The notes under the pieces are model-generated. The model did no database searches, was not told where the DNA came from, and saw nothing but the letters and a program-made list of their open reading frames with translations. The position numbers and the translations under genes are program-made. From Piscicola geometra (Eukaryota > Annelida > Clitellata > Hirudinida > Piscicolidae): a stretch of DNA of 64,000 nucleotides. The stretch's first letter is position 1. Every line of letters starts with the position of its first letter. The stretch spans positions 6,507,811-6,571,810 of the forward strand of contig OX030963.1 of assembly GCA_943735955.1 (NCBI GenBank), written 5' to 3'. Positions 12,068 through 24,261 of this stretch are shown in pieces.

Positions 12068-15000
12068 TTACACGGCAAGCATCATTATGAACGACTTCAA
12101 GGATGTATCATGGGTGCCGTCAAAGGAATACCAGTTAACACCCGTTCCGTATTCTTTTTTGTCACCATTGTACTTGCCATTGGGATTGCTATGGTGGCAA
12201 GCATTGTACCACCACCCTCCAAAGTACATTTGAGCGCAGTTTTCAGAATAATTATCGTTATCTTGGTGCTTGGTGCTGAAAAACATTCCATTATGATTTA
12301 ACATCGAGTCTCCTGTATTTGATTTTGACTATTAAAAAATTTTTTTTAATACATCTTCACTTTAATTTAATAAGTTTATTCAAAAATCATTTGGTATTTT
12401 GGTTTGTTGTGTAACCTGCTGATCCCGTATATCCACTGACATGAAGCTTGTACTTGTTTTCACTTCCTTCTACTTCAAAGTGATCATACTTAGCCCATTT
12501 CATTGTTCCATCCCAGCCTTCCATCACGGTTAAAAATTTGCTTCCATTCTTGGTCAATTCGTGAATGATTTTCAAACCTAACGGTTTGTTGAATGTTTTC
12601 TTTGAGTAAAACTAGAAAACTAGAAAACAAGTTATATAATTTTCGGTAATTAATTGAAAAATTGAATAATAAGTTTATAAGTTCTTGATCGATTCAAAAA
12701 CAAGATAAAACAGAAAGCATTGAGAATCTATTTAAAAAATAAAATTACAAACCTAGCCAAAAGTTTCCTTCAATGTTTCCAAATCCATCTTCGTATTCTT
12801 CAAAGCTTCGGTAGAAGTCTACTGAGCCGTTTACTCTTCTCTGGAAAGTCTAGTGAAGAAGAATTGTAGCTTTTGAGTTTTAAATAAATTCAATTACACT
12901 CTAAAAAATCAATGACTTCTGTACTCTTTTAAAAACCTCAATTATTAAAGTTTCAATCCCACAGCAAGGTTATAAATATTGCGTGTACCATGAACATATC
13001 CATGGCGAGGAGGGATAAGAGGAGCAGCTGCCTTCTTTTTATAACTGGGAAAAAGCTTACCAAGTAGCAAAATGTTAACAACTTATGTTGTTTGAGTACA
13101 TACTCCTAAATAGAATAATATTAATGAGTTACCTATCAATGGTTGGAAATATACTCTCCACGCCAAAAAAATATTTTGAAAATCGAACATAAATAGGCTG
13201 GTTCTTAGTCTTTCGAAAAATGAGGTCTAAGATATTTCATGAAAAAAGCAGTTAAGCATTGATGGGAGTATAAATGAAAAAAAAAGAAATTTTAAGTCTT
13301 GTAGAACTCGAAAAACCTAATGCTATTGATATCTCTGAAACAATTTGTAAATTTGAAACAATTTTAAACCTTGATCCTGAGAAAAACGATGGTTTGACTA
13401 TTAAAAATTTTACTCATTATAGCCTGCAATACCAACCAGGCTTGAAGAACCGATCTGGAGCCGTAGAGCCGAGGATTTGCTACTTTTTGCAAAAGCCGGA
13501 GCCGGAGCTAGAACCGTAATAAACTGACGGGCGTAGCCTTCAAAATAAATAATTTCATTCAAAAATTTTACTTTAAGATTTTTTTCCGTATAAGTGGGTT
13601 CCACAAGCAGATAAATAAATTAAATAAATTATAAATTTGTCTTTAATTAATCAACATTTTTATACACAGAATAGTTTGAAATTCAAATTATGTTTTAGAG
13701 TTTTTTTATGTAGTACAGAAATAATACACATAATTTGAAAAATAACTTTAATCCTAATTTTACAAAGAACTACAAATGCTACAATTAATTAGAACTAAAA
13801 TTATAGAATGCAAAAAAAAGTCCTTACTATAACTGTTAAATTATAACATCTTTATCTAAAAAAAGTAAAACAAAAATAAATTTTAGTTCGACAATCAGAA
13901 AGCACTTCTTTATTATAGAGTATATATTTTCCATAGACTATATAGAGTATATTTTTTTATTTAGACTATATTGAGAATATATTTTATTTAGACTATAGAG
14001 AGTATATACTTCATGAAAACAATTGAAAATTAATATAAACCAATTATTTACTTTTTAAAGATAAAAAAACCATTAGTGTTCATTAGCTTTTACATCGGAT
14101 TTATAGATCCTCATATTCTATGATAATTCATACTATTTATCATAAAATGTATTTATTTACAGCTGCCATGAGTTTCTACAAACGTAAAAGTGATCGTGGA
14201 AAATGAGTGTCATAATTCTGACGAGCACACCTTACAAAGATCAACTAATTGTTAACGAGTTGAAAAAAAACGATAAAAAGTGAAGCAATTTTCGAAGAAG
14301 TTGAACCAGTAAAAGTCGAAATGAAAACTAGAAAGCCTAGAGCAAAAAAAAGTTAAATTTGCTAAATTAACCTAAAAGCTCAATTTAATTTAATTTAGTC
14401 AATTTGATTAAATGAAAATTCACATTAAAATACAAACTGGTGTTTTTTTAGATAACTAAACAATTTCGACGATGAATACAACTTTTAAATGACATTTTTA
14501 TTAAATACAACATTAATTAATCTTAGGGAGCAAAGCATTCCATCTTGAGTACCCAGTTGCTCAACATGGATTTTTTTGGTGTTCATGTTTGAAGTAAAAA
14601 AACATGTGTTTCTTTTTTTATCTAGTCTTATGTTTGAGTTTAGATAACTAGACAAGGTATCAATATAATGGTTGGATAAATTTAAATTTAAATAATTTCT
14701 TATGCAATTGAGCTATGAGGCTACGTTTAAAAATCGTCCCGACTTGTGCAACCTCCCCCTATTATGTAAATGAAGACTTTTTCTGTATATTATGTAAATG
14801 ATTTTTTTTCTTTATATAATACAAAAAAATTATCGTTTCAAATAAATCATAAGCTTATTAGTTTTTTCTTAGTGTTTTCCGACGCAAACCTTTTAAATAA
14901 ATGTAACAAATAATAGCTGCCCTTCTTTTACTCGGAGCTGGATACGCCCATGACGTGTACAGTTCACTCACCATCCAGTTTTCGGTTCCAAAGAAGCTGA

Positions 15001-15097
15001 AACCGTTTTGTCTTAGCCGGAAAGACGACTTGTCGAAGCAGTTTTGGCGAGAAAAGGCCCAGTGCAATACAAAAACCAAAAACAATGAACGAATCAT
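12068..15097 (-). CDS. FReD-3: secreted fibrinogen-related protein, four exons, intact
   Basis: Complement join of 12068-12312, 12416-12577, 12753-12849 and 14972-15097, giving 209 aa. All junctions are GT-AG and phases close (0, 1, 1). Residues 1 to about 18 are a signal peptide ([18 protein letters not shown]). Residues 43-75 read [20 protein letters not shown] and end FWLG, the start of the fibrinogen C-terminal domain. The third exon has [12 protein letters not shown] and [13 protein letters not shown]. The last has [11 protein letters not shown], then C154 in [15 protein letters not shown]167, and a WYSFDG segment near the end. Known relatives are secreted lectins that bind acetylated sugars. 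Two oddities: the N-terminal disulfide subdomain of usual FReDs is missing, and the usual DxD calcium motif reads HQD (D144 replaced by His), so calcium binding may be altered. Intron 1 (2.1 kb) holds a pogo-like element. Confidence 0.85.
13274..13519 (+). other. unrecognised 81-codon open frame in FReD-3 intron 1
   Basis: Begins [20 protein letters not shown] and ends in a Pro-Glu-rich run (KPEPELEP). Composition is coding-like in the first 55 codons, but I recognise no family. It lies antisense in the intron next to a transposon and is more likely a transposon fragment than a gene. Confidence 0.25.
13900..14761 (+). mobile_element. pogo/Tigger-like element remnant
   Basis: The right end is TGTGCAACCTCCCCCTA, shared with the element at 42785-43623. 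At 14165-14360, after one frame change, the plus strand reads [20 protein letters not shown], then [19 protein letters not shown] and a stop. The ILTSTPYK phrase and basic tail are typical of the C-terminus of Tigger/pogo transposases. The catalytic domain is not present. The left end is not defined; degenerate AGACTATA-AGAGTATAT repeats lie at 13915-14010. Confidence 0.55.
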
Positions 15098-15142
15098 ATT
15101 GCTCTTGTAGACTCTCTACTGAGGCATCCCTTTGCTTAGTGC

Positions 15143-15150
15143 TATTTATG
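15143..15150 (-). promoter_or_regulatory. TATA box of FReD-3
   Basis: Minus strand CATAAATA in the same place as CTATAAATA of the other copies, 46 bp upstream of the ATG. It is followed by a TCAGT initiator-like motif 20-some bp downstream. The conserved block ACATTCGAAGTTTACTG lies just upstream. Confidence 0.75.
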
Positions 15151-15550
15151 TAGGCAGTAAACTTCGAATGTGTCAACACATATTAATCTTCACTATATAT
15201 GGATTCAAGTGAACTAGAAACAGATGATTAAGTTCATGATTACACTACTCAAATATGAGTTTCTTTAAAGAAAGTAATTTTATAAAAACTATTCAAAAAA
15301 AGATATTTGATTAAAAGACAACCAAAAATTCTTTTTCTATATGTTTCTTCAACTATTCTAGAACGCATAAATAATTTATGTAAAGATTATAGCTGGCTTC
15401 TGTAAATAAGCTAGCTGTTTCATAATAATAAAAAATATTCTTTTATATTATTACCCTCGTGTATTACAATACATACAAAGATAATTATTATTAACATGGC
15501 GTAAACCCAAATAAGCGTAAGGTTAGAATAATTATAAAGTTTGAACTGCC

Positions 15551-16856
15551 TATAAGTAGCAACCACCACGGATTTTTCAAAATTGTCAATTTAAAAAAAA
15601 TTAATATACATTTAATAGATTCTTATTTGCCGATTGTGAATCTGTTTTTATTTTTTCAATATTCCAATGGGTTCAAAAGTTATTCAGCTTTTAAACTCGA
15701 ATAAGTTGAACTTTCAGGAGAATTACGTACAGCGCTGTTTGGCGTGAATAAATATGCGTTTCATGGACCAGGCTTCAAGAGTCTAACTTTTTCACTATAC
15801 TTTTTCAATATCTCTCATATATTGATGAAACTTTTTTTATGAATTAAAATTCAAATTAACAAATTAAATTTAAAGCTTATTTTGACAACTTAAATGAAAA
15901 AGTAACTTAATAGTGCTTTTGGGTCTCGTTCATGACGATCAATTTGAATGATTTGAATGTTTTTTATCCTATTTAAGATATTAAAATCATTTTTGGCATT
16001 TTATTTTTTGCATGAAAAAAGGGCAAAAACAAGAACAAAAAATCGTATAAAATCCTAATCCGAAACTCTTTTCGAGTCTAAAGTTTAGAGGCATTTAGAG
16101 AGTCAAAAGCGTCAGAAAATCATTTCAAAGTTAACTTTCCTATTTTGATTTACAATTTGAATTATCATATTTTTTAATTCATGTTTTAATATGCTTTATT
16201 TGAATGTGAATTAAATTAGGAGAAAAAATGGCGTGTAGCGAGCTTTTACGCATGCACTTTTAGTTATCTAGAAAGAACCTAAAACTCCTAAATGACAGGC
16301 GATACTGGGTATGTATGATGTGGTCTTTAGGGCTCAAAAATAGGTTTAACTCAATGATTTTAATATAATTTTGAAGAAAATGAAATATTTTTTCAAATAT
16401 AACTAAAGCTTTTATAATATGTTGCTGATTTTAGAGAGTTTTAATAAAAACCTTTCACCCCTCTCTAAAAACATTATAATTCATTCCTTGCTCCAAAATT
16501 TAATATCTTTTGACATATTTTATAGAACTTTTGAAAAAGTTTTCAAAAATGTTTAATTTCTTTTTATACTCTCTTTTTTGAGAGAGCAACTTGAAAAACT
16601 AAAATATGCTGGTGCCCAAACTGTGGATAACATTGTGTAAAACTAGTTATCGCTTTTAAAATTGTTATTTAGTTTTTATATTATTAAAATTATATTCATT
16701 GAAAAGAAAATTCATTTTTCAACATTAAAATTATCAATTGACGTTAGTCAAAACATTAATAAGTTAAAGTTATTCAGTTTTATACGATGACTATCATTCA
16801 TAAAAATTTCCCGGTTAAATCTAATTAGCATAGCGTCATGGTGGTTGCTACCTATA
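15551..16856. mobile_element. non-coding DNA transposon with terminal inverted repeats
   Basis: The left end reads AAGTAGCAACCACCACGG. The right end, in reverse complement, reads ATAGGTAGCAACCACCATGA. No open frame of note lies between, only AT-rich sequence, so this looks like a 1.3-kb non-autonomous element of unknown superfamily. A related left end occurs at 4060-4100. Target duplications were not clear. Confidence 0.6.
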
Positions 16857-17028
16857 AGTACCATTAATAATATATAAAAATATAGTTTTATTAATATTAA
16901 TGAATATATAGAATATGATAATGGATTAATAATAATTTTTTAATAGATAACAATGTTAGTAAATAAATGAATAAATGTTGAGAAACCCATGAAAATGTAG
17001 TTATTGAGAGAACATTTATAGGGGGAAG

Positions 17029-17075
17029 CAGGGGCGGATCCAGGGGGTAGAGGGGCATCGGGGAAACGTGCCCTT
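17029..17075 (+). repeat. hAT-type terminal repeat, one end only
   Basis: CAGGGGCGGATCCAGGGGG followed by a G-rich stretch is the usual look of a hAT terminus. The matching right end was not found, so the element is probably truncated. Confidence 0.45.
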
Positions 17076-18140
17076 TCCCCCTCTGAAACTTATTTGTTTA
17101 TTCTCTTTTTTGAACGCAATTAATACGATTTCATAAACTTATAATTCTTAACAGAGGTAGTAGCCCTTCTTAAGCAGCTAAAAACACATTTCTCTTTTTT
17201 GAAGCTATTTGTAAGGGTAACTAGAAAAAATCTCAGAAAAAAACCTTCGAAAAAAAATGTTTTTTTAGGATGTTATGAAATTCAATCCAGCTAGCTAGTA
17301 AAGCAAAACTGTGTGCAATGACCACTACGGTGAAGCTATTGACATCCTGGAACGATGCTGCATGATAGCAAATAGCTTAGCTTGAAGCTCGAAACGCATG
17401 GTTATAAACCATGGAAGTCTCTAGCTAGGATACATTTTGATATCTCGCTGTCCTTTTTATCTATTTATAAAGGAAGAAAATGTTTTTTTCTAAAAATGTA
17501 TAGTTTCATAAGTACAAAAATCAGACAAAAAGTACCTATTCAGAAAACCAGACTCATTTTAAACTAAACTTATTTAATTTGCTTATGTTTGGGCATGCCT
17601 ATAAATTTTCTTAAATAGTTTAAAAAACCTTCAACAATAAATTAATTCAATAATATCACGATTTTATCATAAATTTATGCATTCATTTTTTGTGTTTATT
17701 AACAAATTGTGTTTTTTATCGCAAAAAATTATTGCAAAATTACTCAACAAAAACGTAAAGAAAAGTCTGTCCAATAGTTTTTTTTATTTGGAAAATGCTC
17801 AAACGCTTTTTAGTTTATTTCAAAAGCTAAATAATACAGATTTAAACTCTGAGCAAAAAATGTTGAGCCAAAGGTAAAACACCATGTATAAGGCGAATTT
17901 GTTGTCTTTTATTTTTACTCTCAAAATCTTTCCAAATATTTTAATAGTAAAAAAATAAACTTTTATAGCTAACTTGCTATTAAACTTTTTTAAATCTTGT
18001 TTTTTTATTGAAAATACATACTCTTTCCAAAAACTGTTTATCAAGGTATTGAGACATTTTTCCACTACTCATGAAAAAGACTAAGATTTAACCTACCTAG
18101 ATTTCATACTTTTAAACACTCAGTTTGAAAAAATGTAAAC
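17076..18140. other. AT-rich spacer, no gene seen
   Basis: A few short open frames (for example 17677-17877 on plus, 17820-18065 on minus) are low-complexity and antiparallel to each other. No domain is recognised. Confidence 0.4.
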
Positions 18141-18262
18141 TTAGAAGGAAAAAAATGTAAGAAACAACTCACCAACTTAAGTGAAATTGAAGCTTCCAGT
18201 TCTAAACAAGCCACAGATATAAGCGAGCTTGCAGAGCTCCAGTCACTAACTGACCATCAAAG
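18141..18262 (+). other. coding-like fragment with splice-donor-like end
   Basis: An open frame reads LTNLSEIEASSSKQATDISE and then LAELQSLTDHQ, ending at CAAAG|gtagga, a fair donor. Composition is unlike the surrounding AT-rich DNA. No family is recognised; it could be a relic exon of a gene or of a transposase. Confidence 0.3.
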
Positions 18263-18557
18263 GTAGGAACTTTTAACTAGAGCTTGGTCGGTAACCTCCA
18301 CATTTCCTTGCACAAATTTTGGCTCAAAGATCAGAAGTTAGCTCCCAAAAAAATTGAAACTTCTCAGCACTTTTTTTAGTTCTGAATCGGAAGCCATCAT
18401 AGTATTGAAAAAAATCATTTCAAAACCAGAAATGTAACCTAGGGCCCAGAGGTCAAAGACGATTCAAAATAATCTTATAAATCTTATAAATACTAATTTA
18501 ATGAGTTAACTTCATGAATCTATAGGTATCAAAAATTAAAGAATAGAAAATATACTA

Positions 18558-18780
18558 TTCACAGCCTGACAGACGCATGCCATGTTACAATGGTTCTGAG
18601 AACCATGGTTCTTATGCGCCAAGGCGCCACTCCACACGACGTACACATCTTTCAATGCATACGTCGCAAACACCGCGTCATATACACTAGATATATGATA
18701 GTTCACGATTGCTTCCAAGGATTCGAACTGGCAACCTTTAAGTTGCAAGTACGACGTCTACCAACTAAGCCATCCCTGCT
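18558..18780 (-). repeat. tRNA-derived SINE, family A, best-preserved reverse copy
   Basis: Full-length copy from CAGCCTGACAGACGCATGCC to TAAGCCATCCCTGCT, followed by a short (AT)n. On the minus strand the A box (TGGCTTAGTTGG) and B box (AGTTCGAATCC) are clear. It serves as the reference for the other copies. Confidence 0.9.
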
Positions 18781-18846
18781 TTATATATATATATATTAAT
18801 TTAATATATTAGTCTCAATGTTTTAATTAGGACTATGATTGAAAAG

Positions 18847-18950
18847 ACACAGAACAGACACATACAGACACATAAAGACACAGAACATAAACATATAGAC
18901 ACAGAAAATACACATAAAACCCAGAACATCACATATAAACACAGAAAAAA
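18847..18950. repeat. degenerate ACACAGAACAGACACATA minisatellite
   Basis: About 100 bp of irregular repeats built from ACACAGA, ACACATA and AGACACA words. They make a Cys/Val-rich open frame on the minus strand that is not a gene. Confidence 0.7.
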
Positions 18951-18959
18951 ATGTAAGAT

Positions 18960-19130
18960 AAAATTCTGAAATAGGTCAATAAAGCTGGCGGATGGTTTTG
19001 TGTCTTTGCTCACGCAGTGCGAGATGTGTCCAATGAAAAGAGCGTTTCTAGGGAATGTGAAAACAAGTTTGCAAATATGTGTCTCATGACAATGCAAAGC
19101 ACATGGTCAAAAAATTTGCGATGAAAATCA
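18960..19130 (-). other. coding-like fragment, unrecognised
   Basis: The minus strand reads CHETHICKLVFTFPRNALFI, then GHISHCVSKDTKPSASFIDL. Spaced His/Cys and non-repetitive composition suggest a former coding sequence. I do not recognise the family. Confidence 0.3.
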
Positions 19131-19769
19131 TAGAAAAATGAAATTGCATACTATTTTTGATTCTGATTTTTAATTTAATTTACGGGGCAAAGTGTTTTTT
19201 ATAAAACATAATTTTTTTAAAATATATATATATATATATTTTTCTTTTGATGTATAAAATATTTCTAATGAATTTATATTTTTTAAATACGTTTTTATGC
19301 TGCATCATTACAGAAAAAATAACATCTAACTTCTAATTAATAACATTTAATTTTTAAATTAGTTTTGAATATACAAAGACGGAGCAAGACGCACAAATCG
19401 GATCTAATTACAACATTTTCAATTTATCCAGAGTTTCATGGTTAGCACTTATAAGAGAAATACCAATATGGGCAGTTATAGTATTAAAGCCTTGGAGAAT
19501 GCTATTAATGACGTAGTCGAAGGGAAAATAAAAAAAATTAAAGTAATTCACATTTAAAAGAAAGAATTTATAAATGATAAAAGTGCAAATGTTACACGTT
19601 TTATTCAAGAGAAAAAGTTTTTTTTTACATTAGTTAAATCTGAAGTCTCCTCACTTGCTAATTATGTGCCCTGAAAAGCTTAATATACGTTTGCATAAGG
19701 CTGTCCTTGCAAGAGATTAAAAGTAATTTTATCCAGTTTTGCAAGAACCAGATATGTTTCTTCATGCAT

Positions 19770-20600
19770 GGGTGGCTTTTTTTAGTGGGGGAGTCCACCT
19801 TAATAGGGACCCCCACCACTTTTTCCCCTTTTTTGTATTTAACAATTCCTATTTTGATATAAGCATAATCGTCAACCATGGCATAAAAGTAAATGTTTAT
19901 ACAGTAATACATCGTGAGTATATGTAGTTATATTGATAGCTGTCTAAAACAAAAATATTCTTTGCTTACTAAATACTCTTCCACCTAGTTTTTTAATCTC
20001 TACGGGGTCCTGGGGTCCATATTTACAAGGACCCCCTCACTCTTTTAAAAATACACATTTCTCAACTCTCATTTTGATACAAGCCTAATCGTCAACCATG
20101 GGACAAAAAATGCTAATACAGTAATACATTGTGAGTATGTATGAGCTGCAATGCTAGGGGGTCCTGGAATCCATCTTAACATGGACACCCCTCAGTTTTT
20201 CAAATACAATGATTTCTCAACTCTTTTCTTAATACAAGCATAATCGTCAACCATAGCATGAAACAGAATTTTTATTCAGTAATATATTTTGGGTGGGCGT
20301 AGAAATAGTGATAGCTGTCTGAAGCAAAATTATTCTTTGCTTACTCAAATACTCATCCACCTACTCTTCTTTTTATATTTATGGATTTAAATTAATAAAA
20401 TACATTTATAAAATTAAATTTCTGATTTTTCATTTTTTGCCAGCAGAAATTCAGAATACTTTTCAGAAAATATCGGATCACTTTTTGCAAGCAGACAGAT
20501 TAAATTTTTGTATAAAAAATCATTCATATTGTGACACAATTTGTGTTACTTATTTTGCATGGGCGATATTTCTAGGGGGGTTCTGAGGTCCGCTTCTATA
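19770..20600 (+). repeat. tandem degenerate ~190-bp repeat beside hAT remnant
   Basis: Three to four diverged direct copies start at about 19785, 20000, 20155 and 20570. Each has GGGGTCC..., a pocket of A/T, then AAGC.TAATCGTCAACCAT and CAGTAATACAT.GTGAGTA. The same words occur once in the MITE at 22737-23042, so these are subterminal repeats of one transposon family lying on both sides of the hAT transposase remnant. Confidence 0.65.
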
Positions 20601-20649
20601 TCGACCCTTTTAATTTTTCAGATGAACCAAAGTTAATGAATTTCAAAAG

Positions 20650-22345
20650 GCTTCGAACATTAACTAAAGTTGTGGTTAAATCAAACCACAAGTTTCATAT
20701 CGCATAACTGCCAAAAAGAAATTCTGAGGCTTTTAGCTCATTTTATCGTTAAAACACAGTGTGCACTGTTAATGACGAATCATGCCAGTTCGGTGTTGTG
20801 GTTGACGGCACACAAGACTGCAATGGGTTGGAGCAGGAATCGATATGCATTCGTTTTTTCGATGAAGCTCTGAATGTTAATGAACAGTTTATTGGTTTAT
20901 TCAGCACACCAGACACGATCGGAAAAACATTATCTGCTATAGTAAAAGATGATCAGATCAGAATTGTGCTACCTATAGAGAAACTGAGAGCTCAGACTTA
21001 TGACGGCGCTGCTAACATAAGTGGCCGATATAACGGTTGTTAAGCTATTATCAGCAGTGAGCATCCGCTTGCATTGTTTTTCCACTGTTCTGCACACTGT
21101 GCAAATCTTGTTGCCCAGCACACAGCTGCCGCAAATCCCTTTGTGAGCAATTCACTTCAGTTTTTCCAAGAGTTAGGTGCTTTTTTCAATCGTTCAGGGA
21201 AAGTCAAGAAGCAGTTTAGTGATGCTTTAGTGTTTCTCATAATTGACTTGCCTGATGAGCCACTGAATAAAAAGTAAAGTAAAAAACTTCTTTGTCCTCT
21301 AAAATGACTGACCAAAGTTTCTACAGTGTCTTCTGTGCTTGAACATTATGAAGTGGTACTTGTTAGCTTGGAATCATTTGCTTCCATTGGTACTGCTGAT
21401 GAAACAGCTGAAAGGCTTGAGGTCTTTTTTCAACGGGGCACTACTGCACTGGCCCTCAATGTAGTTGTTTTGGTGTTTCCACTTCTGGAACAGTTAAACA
21501 AGTCGTTGCAATCAGCAAGTGCCAAGGTCAGTGAAATGGTTGCAGCGACTGATTCAGTTGTGCGAGAACTGCGTCGCCTACGATCAGATTAGCAGCTTAA
21601 CGCCATTTTCAGAGATGTCAACAGTATGGTTTTGGCATATGATCTCTAGCAGATTGCTGTACCTCGGGTGCGAAAGCCGTCACAAAAGTATTATGGGCTG
21701 GGCCCAGCTTATGTAGCAACAACACCAGAGAAACATTATCGAGCAGCATATTAAGCTGTCATAAACATTGCAATCATGCCACTCAAAGAAAGGTTCAATC
21801 TAGATTCTCCTGGTTCGCGTTCCTACTTGCAGCTGGAGACAATGTTGCTAACTGGTGAAGTGAACCATGATATTTGCAAGCAGTATCGTAAGTTAAATGA
21901 AACTGGTTTTTGTTCACAGACCAGTATGAACTTTAACACAAACGCCAAAAATAAAGCAGCTATGATCACGGAAGTCAGACATCTGTTTCCTTAGGTTGAA
22001 AGATTGATCAGGTTGATGCTTGTGCGTCCAATAACGTCATGTACTGCAGAAAGATCTTTTAGTGCTTAGCGGCGTCTTAAGACTTGGTTGCCTGCACCTA
22101 TGACACAGCCTCGCTTGAATTCACTGGCGGTTTGTCATGCACATCAGGATATACTTGACAGTCTGGATTTGAAAAAACTAGCAAAAGAATTTGCTAGTTG
22201 GTCAGACATTCGAAGGGGTCTTTTTGAAAATTGGAGTAAACGAGCTGTAGGGAAAGGGCAAGAGGACAGGCAGAGAGGGTATTTTAGGTTATCTAAATGG
22301 CCCACAATGGGCCAAAAAAATCTCCCAATGTATATTTGTTTATAA
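20650..22345 (+). pseudogene. hAT transposase remnant (ZMYM1-like type)
   Basis: Five open segments in changing frames, separated by stops. The first reads VVVDGTQDCNGLEQESICIR and LRAQTYDGAANISG, the catalytic-core phrases of hAT transposases of the kind found in ZMYM1-like proteins. The second has FHCSAHCANLVAQHTAA. The last reads ERLIRLMLVRPITSCTAERS (allowing for mutations), then RLKTWLPAPMTQPRLNSLAV, the hAT dimerisation domain near the C-terminus. Several stops and shifts make it non-functional. The N-terminal zinc-finger region is not seen. Confidence 0.8.
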
Positions 22346-22460
22346 CTTTGGCAAATTTAAATCTATTTGTAATTTGTTAAACTATTTGACTCAGAAATGA
22401 ATGGAAAACAAGATGTTATAAAATTTATTTGATGGGTTGATAGCTAGTTGTAATTGAATT
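22303..22460 (+). repeat. solo mariner terminal repeat
   Basis: AATGGGCCAAAAAAATC...TTTATAACTTTGGCAAAT matches the left terminal repeat of the mariner at 37191-38235. Only this one end is present, so it is a truncated copy or a solo end. Confidence 0.6.
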
Positions 22461-22736
22461 TATATTGATGACAAATAATGAAAGGTACTAAAATTGCTAT
22501 TGTTTTTCTTCAAATCGCTCATAGCGGCAATAGAAAAGTATTTTTATTGAGTATCAAACTTTTTTTTAATGTTTGGTGATACAAATATTAATAGTTGATA
22601 GAAAAATAATTGTCACTACAGTAAACAATACTAAATAGTATCGCTTTTACTGTATTGGCCGATACCGGTTCTTTGATTCCAACCCTGGGGAGGATCCCCC
22701 AAAATTTTCCGCCGATCGCCGCCCTTGGAAGGAAGC

Positions 22737-23042
22737 ATGAGTGGCGATCCTGGGGGGGTCTTGGGGTCCGAACCCACTTCCCACTTTTTTATAGTGAGGG
22801 GGTCCGCCTTAACAAAAACATTTCAAAACTCTTGTTTTGATACGAGCTTAATTGTCAACCATGGCATCAAACAGGATTTTTGCATAATAAAACAGTGTGA
22901 GTATGTGTAGTTATAGGGATAACTGTCCAAATCAAAACTCTTCTTTTTTTACTTAAGTATTCGTATCAAAAGAGGAGTTTAAAATGTTTTTCTAAGTGGG
23001 GGGAAGGGGGTTTGGACCCCAAGACTCCCCCAGAATCGTTCA
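22737..23042. mobile_element. 306-bp MITE with GGCGATCCTGGGGG termini
   Basis: The left end reads GGCGATCCTGGGGGGGTC and then TTGGGGTCCGAACCC. The right end in reverse complement reads ACGATTCTGGGGGAGTC and then TTGGGGTCCAAACCC. These are about 35-bp imperfect inverted repeats. The interior carries the AATTGTCAACCATGGCATC word seen in the repeats at 19770-20350, so it belongs to the same family as the hAT remnant upstream. No coding capacity. Confidence 0.75.
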
Positions 23043-24260
23043 GGCTGGGTAGGACCCACCCAAGATTTGAATAATTTCATTTTTCTACAACCCTACTAAA
23101 ATTTCAACTTGCCGCAGTACCGGGGCATTATTTGAAGGCACTTCTGAATTCGCTATAGAAATATTTGTGATTGATTGATTGATTTCTATGAGTTAAGTTT
23201 GAGTTGCCATTGCAGACTCCACTGCATAATGGAGTCCATTATTTTATAGATATCTTCTTGAAGCTTATTTCGTCTTCTTCTTTACTAATTAAACTGTAGA
23301 TTTTACAATCATTTATAGTTCTGAATTTAATATTTTCAGTAAGTAATGTTTATAAATACTAAATAAAAATGATTCTAATACTCAGCTCTGCGAAATACCA
23401 CATTTACCTTCTCCCACTCTGATTTAAACCCATTCACATTCACCCTGTGAATTCTATTACAGAGAAATTCTAACCCCTTCTACAAGTTTTGTATCCGATA
23501 CCATAACTTTTCAATTGATTTTTCAACTGATTAAAATTTGATTTTTGGTTAGCGGCTGCCAGTTTGGCCGCAGGGAATCAAGTGAGCTGCGATATAAAGG
23601 AGAAATCCTTCCATAGCAGCAGCAGTTCCAGTGCTAGCAAGGACTTTTCCTTCACCCTCTATCGCAGGCTCGGCACCAGTGGCAAGACAGAAAATTGAGA
23701 AGAATGTTGATTGTGTTTTATGGTTTTGAAGATGATGTGGTGATGAATGTTCTGTGGTATGAGTGTTGGTACTGTAGTGATGATTGAATTTTTTATTGGT
23801 GGTGATAGTGATTTTTCGGCGGTGATTGTCATGGTGGTGTGGGTGAGGTTGGATTATTGAGGTTGATTGTTTTTTTAATATATTTAAATTGATATATATA
23901 CATATATTGGTAGTGGTCTAAAAACCGTTTCATTTAACAAATTTATTTGAAGAGCGCTTTTGTTCACTTAGTAAAGGGCGCTATACAAATCATTAGTGAT
24001 TGATTGATTGATTGATTGAATTGATCTATTAGATTATTATATTGTTAATTAATTATTTAGTTGTTATCTTCCATATGATTTACAATTCTATTTCTCACTA
24101 ATTACTCGTTTAAATTTGATTCTTACTCACGTTTAAAAAAATATATTTTTGGATTAATAATTATTTATTACCAGTCAGATCATGACTATATAACATCATT
24201 ATAGTTTACAGACATACAAAGTATTCAAATAAACTTAAGTTAATCTTAATAACTGAATTG
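23043..24260. other. spacer with (GATT)n retroposon tails
   Basis: At 23150-23190 and 23950-24030 the sequence reads like CGCTATA.AAAT.ATT followed by (GATT)n. This form of LINE/SINE 3' end recurs near 49412-49440. At 23640-23880 a stretch is rich in GTG/GAT words. No gene recognised. Confidence 0.5.
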
Positions 24261-24261
24261 A

